A stretch of DNA of 64,000 nucleotides from Propionicicella superfundia DSM 22317 (lineage in GTDB: Bacteria; Actinomycetota; Actinomycetes; Propionibacteriales; Propionibacteriaceae), in NCBI RefSeq assembly GCF_000423465.1, contig NZ_KE384020.1, positions 141,409-205,408 on the forward strand. The letters run 5' to 3'. Position 1 is the stretch's first letter, and each line of letters begins with the position of its first letter. Under the pieces are notes generated by a model. It did no database searches and was not told the origin of the DNA. It was given only the letters and a program-made list of their open reading frames with translations. A program made the translations under genes and the position numbers. Below, piece by piece: positions 30,126-38,204 of the stretch.

Positions 30126-31063
30126 CGGTCGCCCCGTTCGGCCAGGACGGTGAAGGCGGTCTCCATGTCCATCGTGGCCGCGCGCACGGATCCGGTCGGC
30201 ACGCCGAGCTCCGTGGCGACGACCGCGGGCGTCGGGTCGCCGTCCCACACGACGCGGGCGAGGTCGCCGAGGACATGTGCCGAGACGACGTGCGGCCGTC
30301 CCCGCGCGTCGGCGACGACGTCACGTGCGCTGTCTGCGGCGATCTCGACCAGCACGCCCGGCACCGCGGCGGTGATCTCGGCGGGGGTTCCGGTGCGGGT
30401 GATGCGGCCGGCATCGAGGAACGCCAGGTCGGTGCATCGCTCTGCCTCGTCCATGTAGGGGGTGGCGACCACGATCGTCGTGCCGCCGTCGTGGAGGTCG
30501 CGCAGGATGGACCAGAACTCGCGGCGCGACACGGGATCGACGCCGGTCGTGGGTTCGTCCAGCAGCAGGAGCGCGGGCTGCGTGAGCAGGGTCACTGCCA
30601 GCATGAGCTTCTGTTTCATGCCTCCCGACAGCCGCCCTGCCCGGCGTCGGCCGACGCCCGCCATCCCCATGCGGCCGAGGAGGTCGTCGCGGCGGCGGCG
30701 CCGCTCCGGGCGGTCGATGCCGCGCACGGTCGCGAAGAACTCGACGTTCTCGTCCACCGTGAGATCCGGGTACAGACAGAAGTGCTGCGGCATGTAGCCC
30801 AGCCGGGGCCGGATGTGGTCCTGTCCGGTGAGCACGGACGCGCCGAGCACGTCGGCGTCGCCGCCCGTCGGCCGGAGCACGGTCGCGAGCATGCGCAGCA
30901 CGGTGGACTTGCCCGCCCCGTCGGGGCCGAGGAGCCCGAGGATCGCGCCCGCGCCGACGGTGAGGTCGACGGCGTCCACCGCGACGAGCGTGCCGAAGGC
31001 GCGGCTCAGCCCGCGGGCTGCGATGGCGGCCGGGGGAGCGGGCAGTGCGGCGGGAGTCGTCAT
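30122..31063 (-). CDS. ABC transporter ATPase A (YbhF N-half-like)
   Basis: A 313-residue ATPase. Walker A is GPDGAGKST, the signature is the regular LSGGMKQKL and Walker B is LLLLDEPTTGVDP. The switch region reads VVATPYMDEAE, so the usual His is replaced by Pro. The C-terminal ~80 residues after the core are an extra domain. The canonical signature combined with a lost switch His is the mirror image of ATPase B, which suggests that an asymmetric heterodimer hydrolyses at one site. Confidence 0.92.
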   Translation of the reverse strand: MTTPAALPAPPAAIAARGLSRAFGTLVAVDAVDLTVGAGAILGLLGPDGAGKSTVLRMLATVLRPTGGDADVLGASVLTGQDHIRPRLGYMPQHFCLYPDLTVDENVEFFATVRGIDRPERRRRRDDLLGRMGMAGVGRRRAGRLSGGMKQKLMLAVTLLTQPALLLLDEPTTGVDPVSRREFWSILRDLHDGGTTIVVATPYMDEAERCTDLAFLDAGRITRTGTPAEITAAVPGVLVEIAADSARDVVADARGRPHVVSAHVLGDLARVVWDGDPTPAVVATELGVPTGSVRAATMDMETAFTVLAERGDR

Positions 31064-31067
31064 CGGG

Positions 31068-31847
31068 TCACTCGAACGTGAGGTCGACGGGCATGCCCGG
31101 CTTCAGCGCCCCGCTGGGGTCGGAGAGCCGGATCCGCGCCTGGAACACGAGTGTGGTCCGCTGGTCGCTCGTCTCCACGTTGTCGGGGGTGAACTCGGCC
31201 GTGCTGGAGACGAAGCTCACGGTGCCGGGGTAGGTCGCGTCGGAGGAGTCCGAGCGGGCCGACACCTGCCGGCCGACGCTGACCCTGCCGAGATCGGGCT
31301 CGGGAACGTAGGTGCGGACGAACAGATCCGAGGTGTCCACGATGGTGACGAGGGTGCGTCCCGCGGCCGCCGCCTGGCCCGCGTTCGTCGCGACGGTCAC
31401 CACGATCCCGTCGTGCGGGGCCGTGATGGCGGCGTACCCCTGCTGCACCTCGGCCAGGCTCACGGCGGCCTCGGCCTGCTTCTGCCGGGCCTGGGCCGCG
31501 GCGAGTTCGGCGGCGGTCCCGTCGTCCCGGGCCTGGGTGACCGCCGCCTTTGCGGCGTTCACGCCCTGTTCGGCCTGGGCGACCTGGAGCTTCAGCGCCG
31601 CATCGTCCAGGGTCACGACGACGTCGCCGGTCTTGACCGTGGCGCCTTCGCTCACCAGCACCCGGGTCACGCGCCCGGCGATGACGGAGGCCACGTCGTA
31701 GGTGGTGGCCTCGACCGTTCCGGTGGCGTCCCGGCCGGCCGTGGACGCGGTGTCCCTGGTGAGCCACCAGGCCGCGAGCCCGCCTCCGGTCACGAGGACG
31801 AGGACGACGATCACGATGACGGCCGTGGGCGGACGGCGATGGGCCAT
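31068..31847 (-). CDS. HlyD-family efflux adaptor
   Basis: A 259-residue membrane-anchored adaptor. An N-terminal anchor (VIVIVVLVLVTGGGLAAWWL) is followed by a lipoyl-like half motif (GTVEATTYDVASVIAGRV, then GATVKTGDVVVTLDD), a helical hairpin (about 95-145) rich in Ala/Gln, and the second half motif (APHDGIVVTV). The fold fits YbhG. The ATG at 31847 has AAAGG about 8 nt upstream; the GTG at 31856 would give a GTGA overlap like its neighbours and is a real alternative. Confidence 0.88.
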   Translation of the reverse strand: MAHRRPPTAVIVIVVLVLVTGGGLAAWWLTRDTASTAGRDATGTVEATTYDVASVIAGRVTRVLVSEGATVKTGDVVVTLDDAALKLQVAQAEQGVNAAKAAVTQARDDGTAAELAAAQARQKQAEAAVSLAEVQQGYAAITAPHDGIVVTVATNAGQAAAAGRTLVTIVDTSDLFVRTYVPEPDLGRVSVGRQVSARSDSSDATYPGTVSFVSSTAEFTPDNVETSDQRTTLVFQARIRLSDPSGALKPGMPVDLTFE

Positions 31848-31852
31848 GGCAT

Positions 31853-33055
31853 TCACCTTTCGCTGGTGCAGGGATCGACGGAGATGTCGACAGGACCGCC
31901 CGGCGGCAGCTCGTCGTCGCCGCCGATACGTACGGTGACGCGCACGGCCCGGACGAGATGGGAGTCCGAGGACGCCTGGGAGGTGGGCGGGTACTCGGCG
32001 GACGTCCCGATGGCGTCGATCCTGCCCGGAACGGAGTCGGCGAGCCAGTCGGCGGAGACACGGGCGGCATCTCCGGTGCACACCCGCGCGGCGTCGGCCG
32101 GGGGGAGCCAGGTGGTGAGCGTGGTCTGGGGCTGGGCGAGGGTGGCAAGGGTCGCGCCGGCCGCGAGCACCTGGCCGGCCGCCGCGATGCCGGTCACGAT
32201 CCCGGCGGCGGGAGCGGTCACGGACGCTCGGGAGACGGCGAGCTCGGACTGCCGGACGGCGACATCGGCGGCTCCGACGGCGACACCGGCGAGGTCGATG
32301 AGGTGTGTGAGCTGGGTGCGGGCCGTGGCCAGTTCCGCCGTCGCGACGTCCAGCTCACGGCGCTCGGCGCGTGCCTGGGAGAGCCCGGCGTCGATCTGCG
32401 CGAGGGCTGTCGTGAGCTGCACGATCCCAGCCTGCAGCGTGGCGCGATCCTGGCCGATCTGGGCGGCCTGGGCGGCGGGAGGGTTCGCCGGGAGGGCGGC
32501 GAGCTGCCGCGAGGCCTGCTGCAGCCTGGAACTGGTCGGGCCACGCTGCGTCGTCAGCGAGGCGATCGCCGTGTCGATCCGCTCCTTCGCCGTGTCGATC
32601 GAGACGCGCCGGTCGTCGAGGTCGTCGCGCGACTCCCGCAGAAGAGTCACCTGAGCGGTGGCGACGGTCCGGTCGGCCTTCGCGGCGACGACCGCGGCGT
32701 CGAGCGCACGTGCATCGAGCAGGGCCAGGACCGTTCCGGCCGTGACATGCTCGCCGGTCCGCACGCGTACCTCGGCGACGCGCTGCGGCACGGTCGGCGT
32801 CGTGCTCGCGGAGGACGGGGCCACGGGGGACGTCCCCTCGGAGGCGGACGCCGACGCCGGCGCGGTGTCGAAGCCGGCGTCGGCGGACACGACGGGTGAG
32901 GCGATCGCGGGGACGCTGACGGTCAGCTCGGCGGAGTCCACGCGGCCCGTGACGGCGAGGGTGCCGTCGGAGGGCGCGGAACACGCTGCGAGCAGCAGCG
33001 CGGGCAGCAGGATCGCTGCGGCGCGGCGTCGAACCGTGAGTCGGGACACACGCAC
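31853..33055 (-). CDS. Lipoprotein efflux adaptor with long helical hairpin
   Basis: A 400-residue exported lipoprotein: an Arg-rich n-region, hydrophobic core and lipobox LLAAC at residues about 21-25. It is a second HlyD/RND-type adaptor with half motifs VAEVRVRTGEHVTAGTVLA and VTAPAAGIVTGIAAAGQVL around a coiled-coil hairpin of about 150 residues. It is the first gene of the exporter operon, starting at a GTG. Two adaptors for one ABC pump in an organism without a classical outer membrane is unusual. Confidence 0.85.
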   Translation of the reverse strand: MRVSRLTVRRRAAAILLPALLLAACSAPSDGTLAVTGRVDSAELTVSVPAIASPVVSADAGFDTAPASASASEGTSPVAPSSASTTPTVPQRVAEVRVRTGEHVTAGTVLALLDARALDAAVVAAKADRTVATAQVTLLRESRDDLDDRRVSIDTAKERIDTAIASLTTQRGPTSSRLQQASRQLAALPANPPAAQAAQIGQDRATLQAGIVQLTTALAQIDAGLSQARAERRELDVATAELATARTQLTHLIDLAGVAVGAADVAVRQSELAVSRASVTAPAAGIVTGIAAAGQVLAAGATLATLAQPQTTLTTWLPPADAARVCTGDAARVSADWLADSVPGRIDAIGTSAEYPPTSQASSDSHLVRAVRVTVRIGGDDELPPGGPVDISVDPCTSER

Positions 33056-33067
33056 ATGGAACAGTCT

Positions 33068-33176
33068 CGCAATTCATCGGGCAACGGGTGGTGAATTGCG
33101 TGTGCTCGCGAAACATCCACATGCCGAAGGGGAATGGGATCGGCTCCGGAATTCGGCAGCCGCGCGGTGAATTCCG
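33068..33176. promoter_or_regulatory. Two large inverted repeats with AATT cores before the exporter operon
   Basis: CGCAATTCA (33068-33076) and TGAATTGCG (33092-33100) form a 9-bp repeat with a 15-nt gap. CGGAATTC (33147-33154) and GAATTCCG (33169-33176) form an 8-bp repeat with a 14-nt gap. The half-sites share TGAATT(G/C)C in both orientations. They fill the 178-nt space between the exporter operon start and the end of the TetR gene at 33234, so they are candidate operators for one of the two TetR proteins. Confidence 0.6.
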
Positions 33177-33233
33177 TCGCGGCGGGCTCGTGATCCCGCT
33201 GCCGATGCGGGTTCGCTCGGGCCCTCCTGGCGA

Positions 33234-33956
33234 TCAGCGCTGCGTGTCCGGATCTCGGGCGGCGCGGTCCGGCGCGAGCGTGCCCTGGACGCCGTCGAGG
33301 ACGATGGCGAGCTTTCCGGTGAACCAGTCCAGCGGCGCAGCGGTGATGGCGCGGCTGATCGCGGCGTGGATCTGCTCCCGCTCGGCGGCCGTGGCGGCGT
33401 GCTGGGCCGGCTCGGGGCGCGGCCCGGCCGTCCACAGCTCGTGCAGGTGCTCCCGTCCCGGGCCGGCTCCGGGGATGTCGGTGTCCAGGTGCTCGACACC
33501 GCGCCGATTGTCGTTGACGAGGTCGAAGACGGCGTCGCAGGTGAGAACGGCGTTCTCGACGGTGAAGCCCTGGCGCATCAGCATCGCGCACAGGTCGTCC
33601 ATGAGGCGCATGACCCCGAGCGGGACGATGCCCCGCGCGGCTTCGGTGGCCGAGCCGGGGTGGGCCTCCCAGGCGTGCCAGGCGGTCAGGGCGTAGGACT
33701 CGAGGACGTCCCGCCACGGTCCGGTCAGTGGCGGCCACTCGGTGTGCTCGATGGCGTAGTCGAGGGCGAGGCGCACCAGTTCGTCGCGGTCCCTGGCGTG
33801 GCGGAACAGTGTGGTCTCGCCGACACCGAGACGCTCGCGGACCGCGGCGAAGGTGAGTCTCGGGAAGCCGACGTCGAGAACGGCGCGGGCGATCGCGTCG
33901 CGCGTCAGCCGGGGTGGCCGGCCGCGGCGGGGTGGCGGGGGATCGTCGTGGCTCAC
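33234..33956 (-). CDS. TetR/AcrR-family regulator coupled to MFS transporter
   Basis: A 240-residue repressor with helix-turn-helix at about residues 18-60 (AIARAVLDVGFPRLTFAAVRERL, then TTLFRHARDRDELV). Its ligand domain resembles the TetR_C type found in tetracycline-like regulators. It begins with a GTG overlapping the MFS stop (GTGA), so it is co-expressed with the pump it probably controls. Confidence 0.88.
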   Translation of the reverse strand: MSHDDPPPPRRGRPPRLTRDAIARAVLDVGFPRLTFAAVRERLGVGETTLFRHARDRDELVRLALDYAIEHTEWPPLTGPWRDVLESYALTAWHAWEAHPGSATEAARGIVPLGVMRLMDDLCAMLMRQGFTVENAVLTCDAVFDLVNDNRRGVEHLDTDIPGAGPGREHLHELWTAGPRPEPAQHAATAAEREQIHAAISRAITAAPLDWFTGKLAIVLDGVQGTLAPDRAARDPDTQR

Positions 33957-35197
33957 GTCCCGGAGACCTCCGGCGTGGGGGCGAAGCGGCGGAATCGCGG
34001 GTGGAGCAGCACGAAGAGGGCGACCAGGCCCATGACGACCGCGCCGACGATGATCGGGAGCGGCTCCCAGAGACCGTAGAGCGCCGTGCTGGCGGTGGGG
34101 GCGATGACGAACGTGAGCCCGTTGGTGGCGCCGACGAGGCCGGCGAGACCGCCCTGCTCGTCCCGTCCGACGAGCAGCGTGGGGCCTGCCGTGTAGCCGG
34201 GCGTTGCGATGCCGAGACCGAGGCCGATGAGCAGGACCGAGCCGATGAGGGTGACGGCACCGGTGTCCGGGATGAGCAGCACGAAGCCGATCAGCGCGAC
34301 GGTGCTGCCCACCCGCAACAGGGTGGGTGGCGTCCACCGGCTCCGGGGCACGATCACGCTCTGGGCGACGAACATGCCGATGCCCGCCGCCAACAGCGTG
34401 CCGCCGGTGAACAGCCCGGTGGCCTCCGCGTCCAGGCCGAGCCGGTCCTGGACGATGAACCCGGTGATCACCTGGATGAAGCCGAGTGCGGTGAACATCC
34501 CGAACCCGGCGAGCAGGAAGGGCCACACCCGGCGGTCGGCCGGACTGATCCGAGCGGGATCCTCGACGAGCTCGGCGGCCGGCTCGCGGCGCAGCCGGAG
34601 GCCGACCAGCGCCAGGCCGGCGGCGAGCAGGAGCGGAACCGCGACGAGGGGCGCCATGAGGTCGAAGCCGGACAGGACGCCGCCGACGACGGCACCGGCC
34701 ACCATGGCGATGCCCTGCACGGCCCCGACCCCGGCCATGCCCTTGACCCGTGTCGACTCGTCGTGCGTGACGTCGGCGATGTAGGCCTGCGCGGTCGGCG
34801 GCACGGCGGCGATGGCGGTTCCGAAGCCGATGCCGCGCAGCAGGACGAACGAGGCGAACAGCGCTGTTCCGGTGACGATGCCACGCATCCCGAGTTGGGC
34901 GAGCAGTGCGAACAGGGCCATCGTCGCGGTCGCCAGGGTGAGCGCGGCGACGAGGACCGGCTTGCGCCCCCACGACTGCGAGCGCCTGCCCCAGAACTGA
35001 CTGCTGATCACGACCATGATCGCGGCCACGCTGATCGTGACGCCGATCTGCCACTCGGCGAGCCCGACTTCGCGCGACAGCGGGGCGATGATCGGGTTGA
35101 GGGTCATCTGGCCCAGATAGACGAGGAACACCGCGGACAGCAGCAGCGGGATCTGCGTCGTGGTGGGTCGGTTGGCGGTGGCTGCGGGCGGAGTCAT
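33953..35197 (-). CDS. Major facilitator superfamily drug/solute exporter
   Basis: A 414-residue permease with 12 predicted helices. The TM2-3 loop reads GRRSQSWGRKPVL, the A-type MFS motif, and residues in TM5 include GAVQGIAMVAGAVVGG, similar to the drug/H+ antiporter motif C region. The gene is followed in overlap by a TetR regulator, the usual pairing for multidrug pumps. Substrate unknown. Confidence 0.9.
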   Translation of the reverse strand: MTPPAATANRPTTTQIPLLLSAVFLVYLGQMTLNPIIAPLSREVGLAEWQIGVTISVAAIMVVISSQFWGRRSQSWGRKPVLVAALTLATATMALFALLAQLGMRGIVTGTALFASFVLLRGIGFGTAIAAVPPTAQAYIADVTHDESTRVKGMAGVGAVQGIAMVAGAVVGGVLSGFDLMAPLVAVPLLLAAGLALVGLRLRREPAAELVEDPARISPADRRVWPFLLAGFGMFTALGFIQVITGFIVQDRLGLDAEATGLFTGGTLLAAGIGMFVAQSVIVPRSRWTPPTLLRVGSTVALIGFVLLIPDTGAVTLIGSVLLIGLGLGIATPGYTAGPTLLVGRDEQGGLAGLVGATNGLTFVIAPTASTALYGLWEPLPIIVGAVVMGLVALFVLLHPRFRRFAPTPEVSGT

Positions 35198-35262
35198 GCG
35201 GCTGCCTCCGGATCGTGGCGGTCAGGTGAGGTCGAGCGCTGGTGCGCGGCGAGCCTATCCAT

Positions 35263-35286
35263 ATTTCGGGGGTATGCCACCGAAAT
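35263..35286. promoter_or_regulatory. Inverted repeat upstream of the MFS-TetR pair
   Basis: ATTTCGG (35263-35269) and CCGAAAT (35280-35286) with a 10-nt spacer, 66 nt upstream of the MFS start on the minus strand. It has the size of a TetR operator and is AT-rich compared with its surroundings. Confidence 0.5.
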
Positions 35287-35367
35287 TGTCGCCATGTGAA
35301 CGCGGTGCACGCATGTGCCGTCGAGTCGCCCGGCCGCGAGCATCCGCGCCGCGCCGGGCGGCCGCCG

Positions 35368-35934
35368 TCAGGAGGGCGTCGGCGAGCCCGAGTGGGTGTG
35401 CATGCGGACGCCTGCCTCGTTGAAGATGCTGAGCACGTGGGCGGGACGGTTGCCCGCCGCGCACATCGCATGGGGGATGCGGGTGTCGAACTCGGCCGCC
35501 TCGCCGTGGATCAGGGTGAGGTCCCGCTCGCCGAGTCGCAGGCGCAGGCGGCCGGTCAGCACGTAGAGCCACTCGAACCCGTCGTGCACGCGCAGCTCCG
35601 GCAGGGTCTCCACCGGCGGGTAGGTGATCCGGTAGGTATGGATCGGCGAGCCCTCGGGCGCGAGCGGGGCGATCACCAGTCCGTCCCGGCGGATGACCGG
35701 TCGTCGTACCCGCGGATCCGGGGTCTCGTCCGCGACCAGGTCGTCGATGCGGAGGCCGAGCCGGCGCGTGAGCGGGATCAACAGCTCGAGGTTCGCCTGC
35801 CGCTTCCCCGACTCCAGTCGCGAGAGCGTGCTCGCGGAGATCGACGTCTGCGCGGCGAGCTCGCCGAGCGTCCAGCCGCGAGCCTGCCGCGCCGCCCTCA
35901 GCCGCGCACCGATCTGCGCCACAGCCTGCGTCAT
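35368..35934 (-). CDS. XRE-cupin transcriptional regulator
   Basis: A 188-residue regulator: an XRE helix-turn-helix at about residues 8-62 (RLRAARQARGWTLGELA, then SASTLSRLESGKRQ) and a C-terminal cupin at about 110-185 (DGFEWLYVLTGRLRLRLGER, PHAMCAAGNRP). Such proteins sense a small ligand through the cupin. It is divergent from the flavoprotein-methyltransferase gene, with a perfect palindrome between them, and so is the probable regulator of that gene and of itself. Confidence 0.9.
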   Translation of the reverse strand: MTQAVAQIGARLRAARQARGWTLGELAAQTSISASTLSRLESGKRQANLELLIPLTRRLGLRIDDLVADETPDPRVRRPVIRRDGLVIAPLAPEGSPIHTYRITYPPVETLPELRVHDGFEWLYVLTGRLRLRLGERDLTLIHGEAAEFDTRIPHAMCAAGNRPAHVLSIFNEAGVRMHTHSGSPTPS

Positions 35935-35953
35935 GGTCGCCTCCTTGCCGATT

Positions 35954-35971
35954 CCGCAAACGACCTTGCGG
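35954..35971. promoter_or_regulatory. Palindrome in the XRE-cupin/flavoprotein divergent gap
   Basis: CCGCAA (35954-35959), six spacer bases, TTGCGG (35966-35971). It lies in the 67-nt gap between the two divergent starts (35934 and 36002), where one bound dimer could cover both promoters. Confidence 0.6.
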
Positions 35972-36001
35972 TATCGCCATTGTGCCGGAGAGGCTGGGGG
36001 A

Positions 36002-37567
36002 ATGGAGGATCTCCGATGGGATGTCGTGGTGATCGGCGGTGGCGCGGCCGGGCTGAGCGCCGCCCTCATGCTCGGCCGAGCGCGTCGGCGGGTGCTCGTG
36101 ATCGACGCGGGACGTCCGCGCAACCGCTTCGCCGCGCACATGCACGGCGTCCTCGGGCACGAAGGCGACAATCCGGCCGAGCTGCTCTCCCGCGGGCGGG
36201 CCGAGGCGGCGGAGTACGGCGTCGAGTTCGTCGACGGATCGGTGGAACGGGTCGAGCGGGACGGCGAGGATGTCGCGATCGGCGTGACCGACGGCCGGAC
36301 GCAGCGGGCACGCGCGGTCGTCATCGCGTCCGGTCTGTCCGACGAGCTTCCCGACGTCCCGGGCCTGGCCGTACGGTGGGGGACGAGCGTGCTGCACTGT
36401 CCCTACTGCCACGGCTGGGAGTTCCGCGATCGGCGACTCGGCGTGCTGGTGACCTCGCCGCTCGGACTGCATCAGGCCGAGCTCGTGCGGCAGTGGAGCG
36501 ATCGGGTGACGGTGTTCACCGCCGGGCTCGGCGATCTCGACCCGGTCGCCGAGCGACGCCTGCGGGCCCGGGGCGTCGACATGGTCGCCTCGCCGCTCGT
36601 CGAGATCGTCGGTGACGGGGAGCGGATCGCGGAGGTCCGTACCGCCGATGGCCGGGGCACGCCCCTGGACGCGATGTTCGTCGTCCCGCGCGCGTTGCCG
36701 CGGGACGGCTTCTCGGCCCACGCCGGACTGGCCCGCACGGAGGGCCCGTTCGGCAGCCTCCTCGCGGTCGACGCGCGGGGCAGGACCAGCGACGACCGCA
36801 TCTGGGCGGTCGGCAACGTCGTCGACCCCGCCGCGAACGTCCCCATGGCGATCGGCGCCGGCGCGGCCACGGGAGCGGCCGTGAACGCGGCCCTCGTCGA
36901 AGGGGACGTCGACGAGGCCATCGGTCGCGGAGGCGCCTGGCCGGACATCGCTCCGGCCGACTACTGGGAGGACCGGTATGCGGCCCGCGACCGAGTCTGG
37001 TCGGGGAATCCGAACGCAGCGCTGGTGGAGGTCGCGACCCGGCTCATCCCGGGCCGCGGGCTGGACCTCGGGTGCGGGGAGGGCGCCGACGCGATCTGGC
37101 TCGCCCAGCACGGGTGGGAGGTCACGGGCATCGACATCTCGCCCACGGCCGTGCGGCGGGCCGCGGAGGCGGCTCACGCCCTCGGCCTGCCGCCCGATCG
37201 CATCGGCTTCGTCGCCGCCGACCTGTCCGAGTGGGACGACGGGAGGCTCTACGACCTGGTGACGTCGAGCTTCCTGCACTCGCCGGTCGAGCTCGCCCGC
37301 ACGGAGGCGCTGCGCCGCGCCGCCGGCCGGGTGGCACCCGCCGGCCACCTGCTCATCGTGAGCCATGCCGCGGCGCCACCGTGGGCCGATGCGACGGACG
37401 GTCACGAGCACCGTTTCCTGTCGCCGGACGAGGAGATCGACGCCCTCGCCCTGGACCCCGCCGCGTGGAGTGTGGTGATCGCGGAGACCCGCACCCGCGA
37501 GGCCGCCGGCCCGCACGGGAGGCAGGGGACACTGGACGACTCGGTCGTCCTGCTGCGTCGGCGCTGA
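36002..37567 (+). CDS. Thioredoxin reductase-like flavoprotein fused to SAM methyltransferase
   Basis: A 521-residue fusion. Residues about 1-300 are a pyridine-nucleotide-disulfide reductase of the TrxR type: FAD loop VVIGGGAAGLSAALMLGRARR, redox pair CPYCHG at about residue 136, and a terminal FAD segment IWAVGNVVDPAANVPMAIGAG. Residues about 320-520 are a class I methyltransferase with GLDLGCGEGADAIWLAQ and VTGIDIS. The join is short. The arrangement recurs in actinobacteria, but the reaction is not known to me. The regular NADPH motif of TrxR is not obvious. Ribosome site GAGAGG precedes the ATG. Confidence 0.88.
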   Translation: MEDLRWDVVVIGGGAAGLSAALMLGRARRRVLVIDAGRPRNRFAAHMHGVLGHEGDNPAELLSRGRAEAAEYGVEFVDGSVERVERDGEDVAIGVTDGRTQRARAVVIASGLSDELPDVPGLAVRWGTSVLHCPYCHGWEFRDRRLGVLVTSPLGLHQAELVRQWSDRVTVFTAGLGDLDPVAERRLRARGVDMVASPLVEIVGDGERIAEVRTADGRGTPLDAMFVVPRALPRDGFSAHAGLARTEGPFGSLLAVDARGRTSDDRIWAVGNVVDPAANVPMAIGAGAATGAAVNAALVEGDVDEAIGRGGAWPDIAPADYWEDRYAARDRVWSGNPNAALVEVATRLIPGRGLDLGCGEGADAIWLAQHGWEVTGIDISPTAVRRAAEAAHALGLPPDRIGFVAADLSEWDDGRLYDLVTSSFLHSPVELARTEALRRAAGRVAPAGHLLIVSHAAAPPWADATDGHEHRFLSPDEEIDALALDPAAWSVVIAETRTREAAGPHGRQGTLDDSVVLLRRR

Positions 37568-37727
37568 TCCCGGACGGCCCGGTCCCGTCGCGGCTCGGGG
37601 TGCTGCGTCGCCGGCCGTGGAGGCCCTCGTCGCCGTGGTCCACTTCGGCCGAATTGGCCTGGAGCGGGAGCGGGTGGGCGCACGAGACTGTCGGCATCCG
37701 ATCAGCGACGATCGAAGGAGGGCCATC

Positions 37728-38135
37728 ATGACTCGGCGTCCGGACGACATCCCGACCCGTCAGTTCGACTGGGGGACGATCAAGTGGCTGGTCGCCTCCG
37801 AACTCGGGGACGACGCCGGCATCACCGTCGGTGAGGTCATCATCTACCCGGGCCAGGGGCACGCGCCGCACACGCACGAGGCCGAAGAGGTGCTGTATGT
37901 CGTGAGCGGCGAGGGCTCCCAGACGGTGGGCGAGGGAACGCAGGCGTATCCCGTCGTGGCCGGGGACGTCGTCTACGTCCCCTACGGCGCGGTGCACTCG
38001 ACCTACAACACCTCGTGGAGCCCGCTGCGGATCATCGCCGTCTACAACCCGCGCGGCCCCGAGAGGCTCCTCGACGAACTCCCCGACGCGCGGATCCTCG
38101 ACCCCGGCGTCCCACCCCGCTGGGTGCAGGGCTGA
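37728..38135 (+). CDS. Small cupin-domain protein
   Basis: A 135-residue single cupin. Metal-ligand motif 1 is HAPHTHEAEEVLYVVSGEG and motif 2 is PYGAVHSTYNTS, so a 3-His/1-Glu-type site is likely. It starts at an ATG after GAAGGAGGG, 160 nt downstream of the fusion gene, and may share its transcript. An enzymatic (isomerase or dioxygenase) or binding role is possible; nothing narrows it. Confidence 0.82.
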   Translation: MTRRPDDIPTRQFDWGTIKWLVASELGDDAGITVGEVIIYPGQGHAPHTHEAEEVLYVVSGEGSQTVGEGTQAYPVVAGDVVYVPYGAVHSTYNTSWSPLRIIAVYNPRGPERLLDELPDARILDPGVPPRWVQG

Positions 38136-38204
38136 ACCACCGACTCCGGGTCCCGGGCAGGCGGCGATGCCCCCGGGGCCCGGCCTGCGCGGCGCGTCAC
38201 CTGC

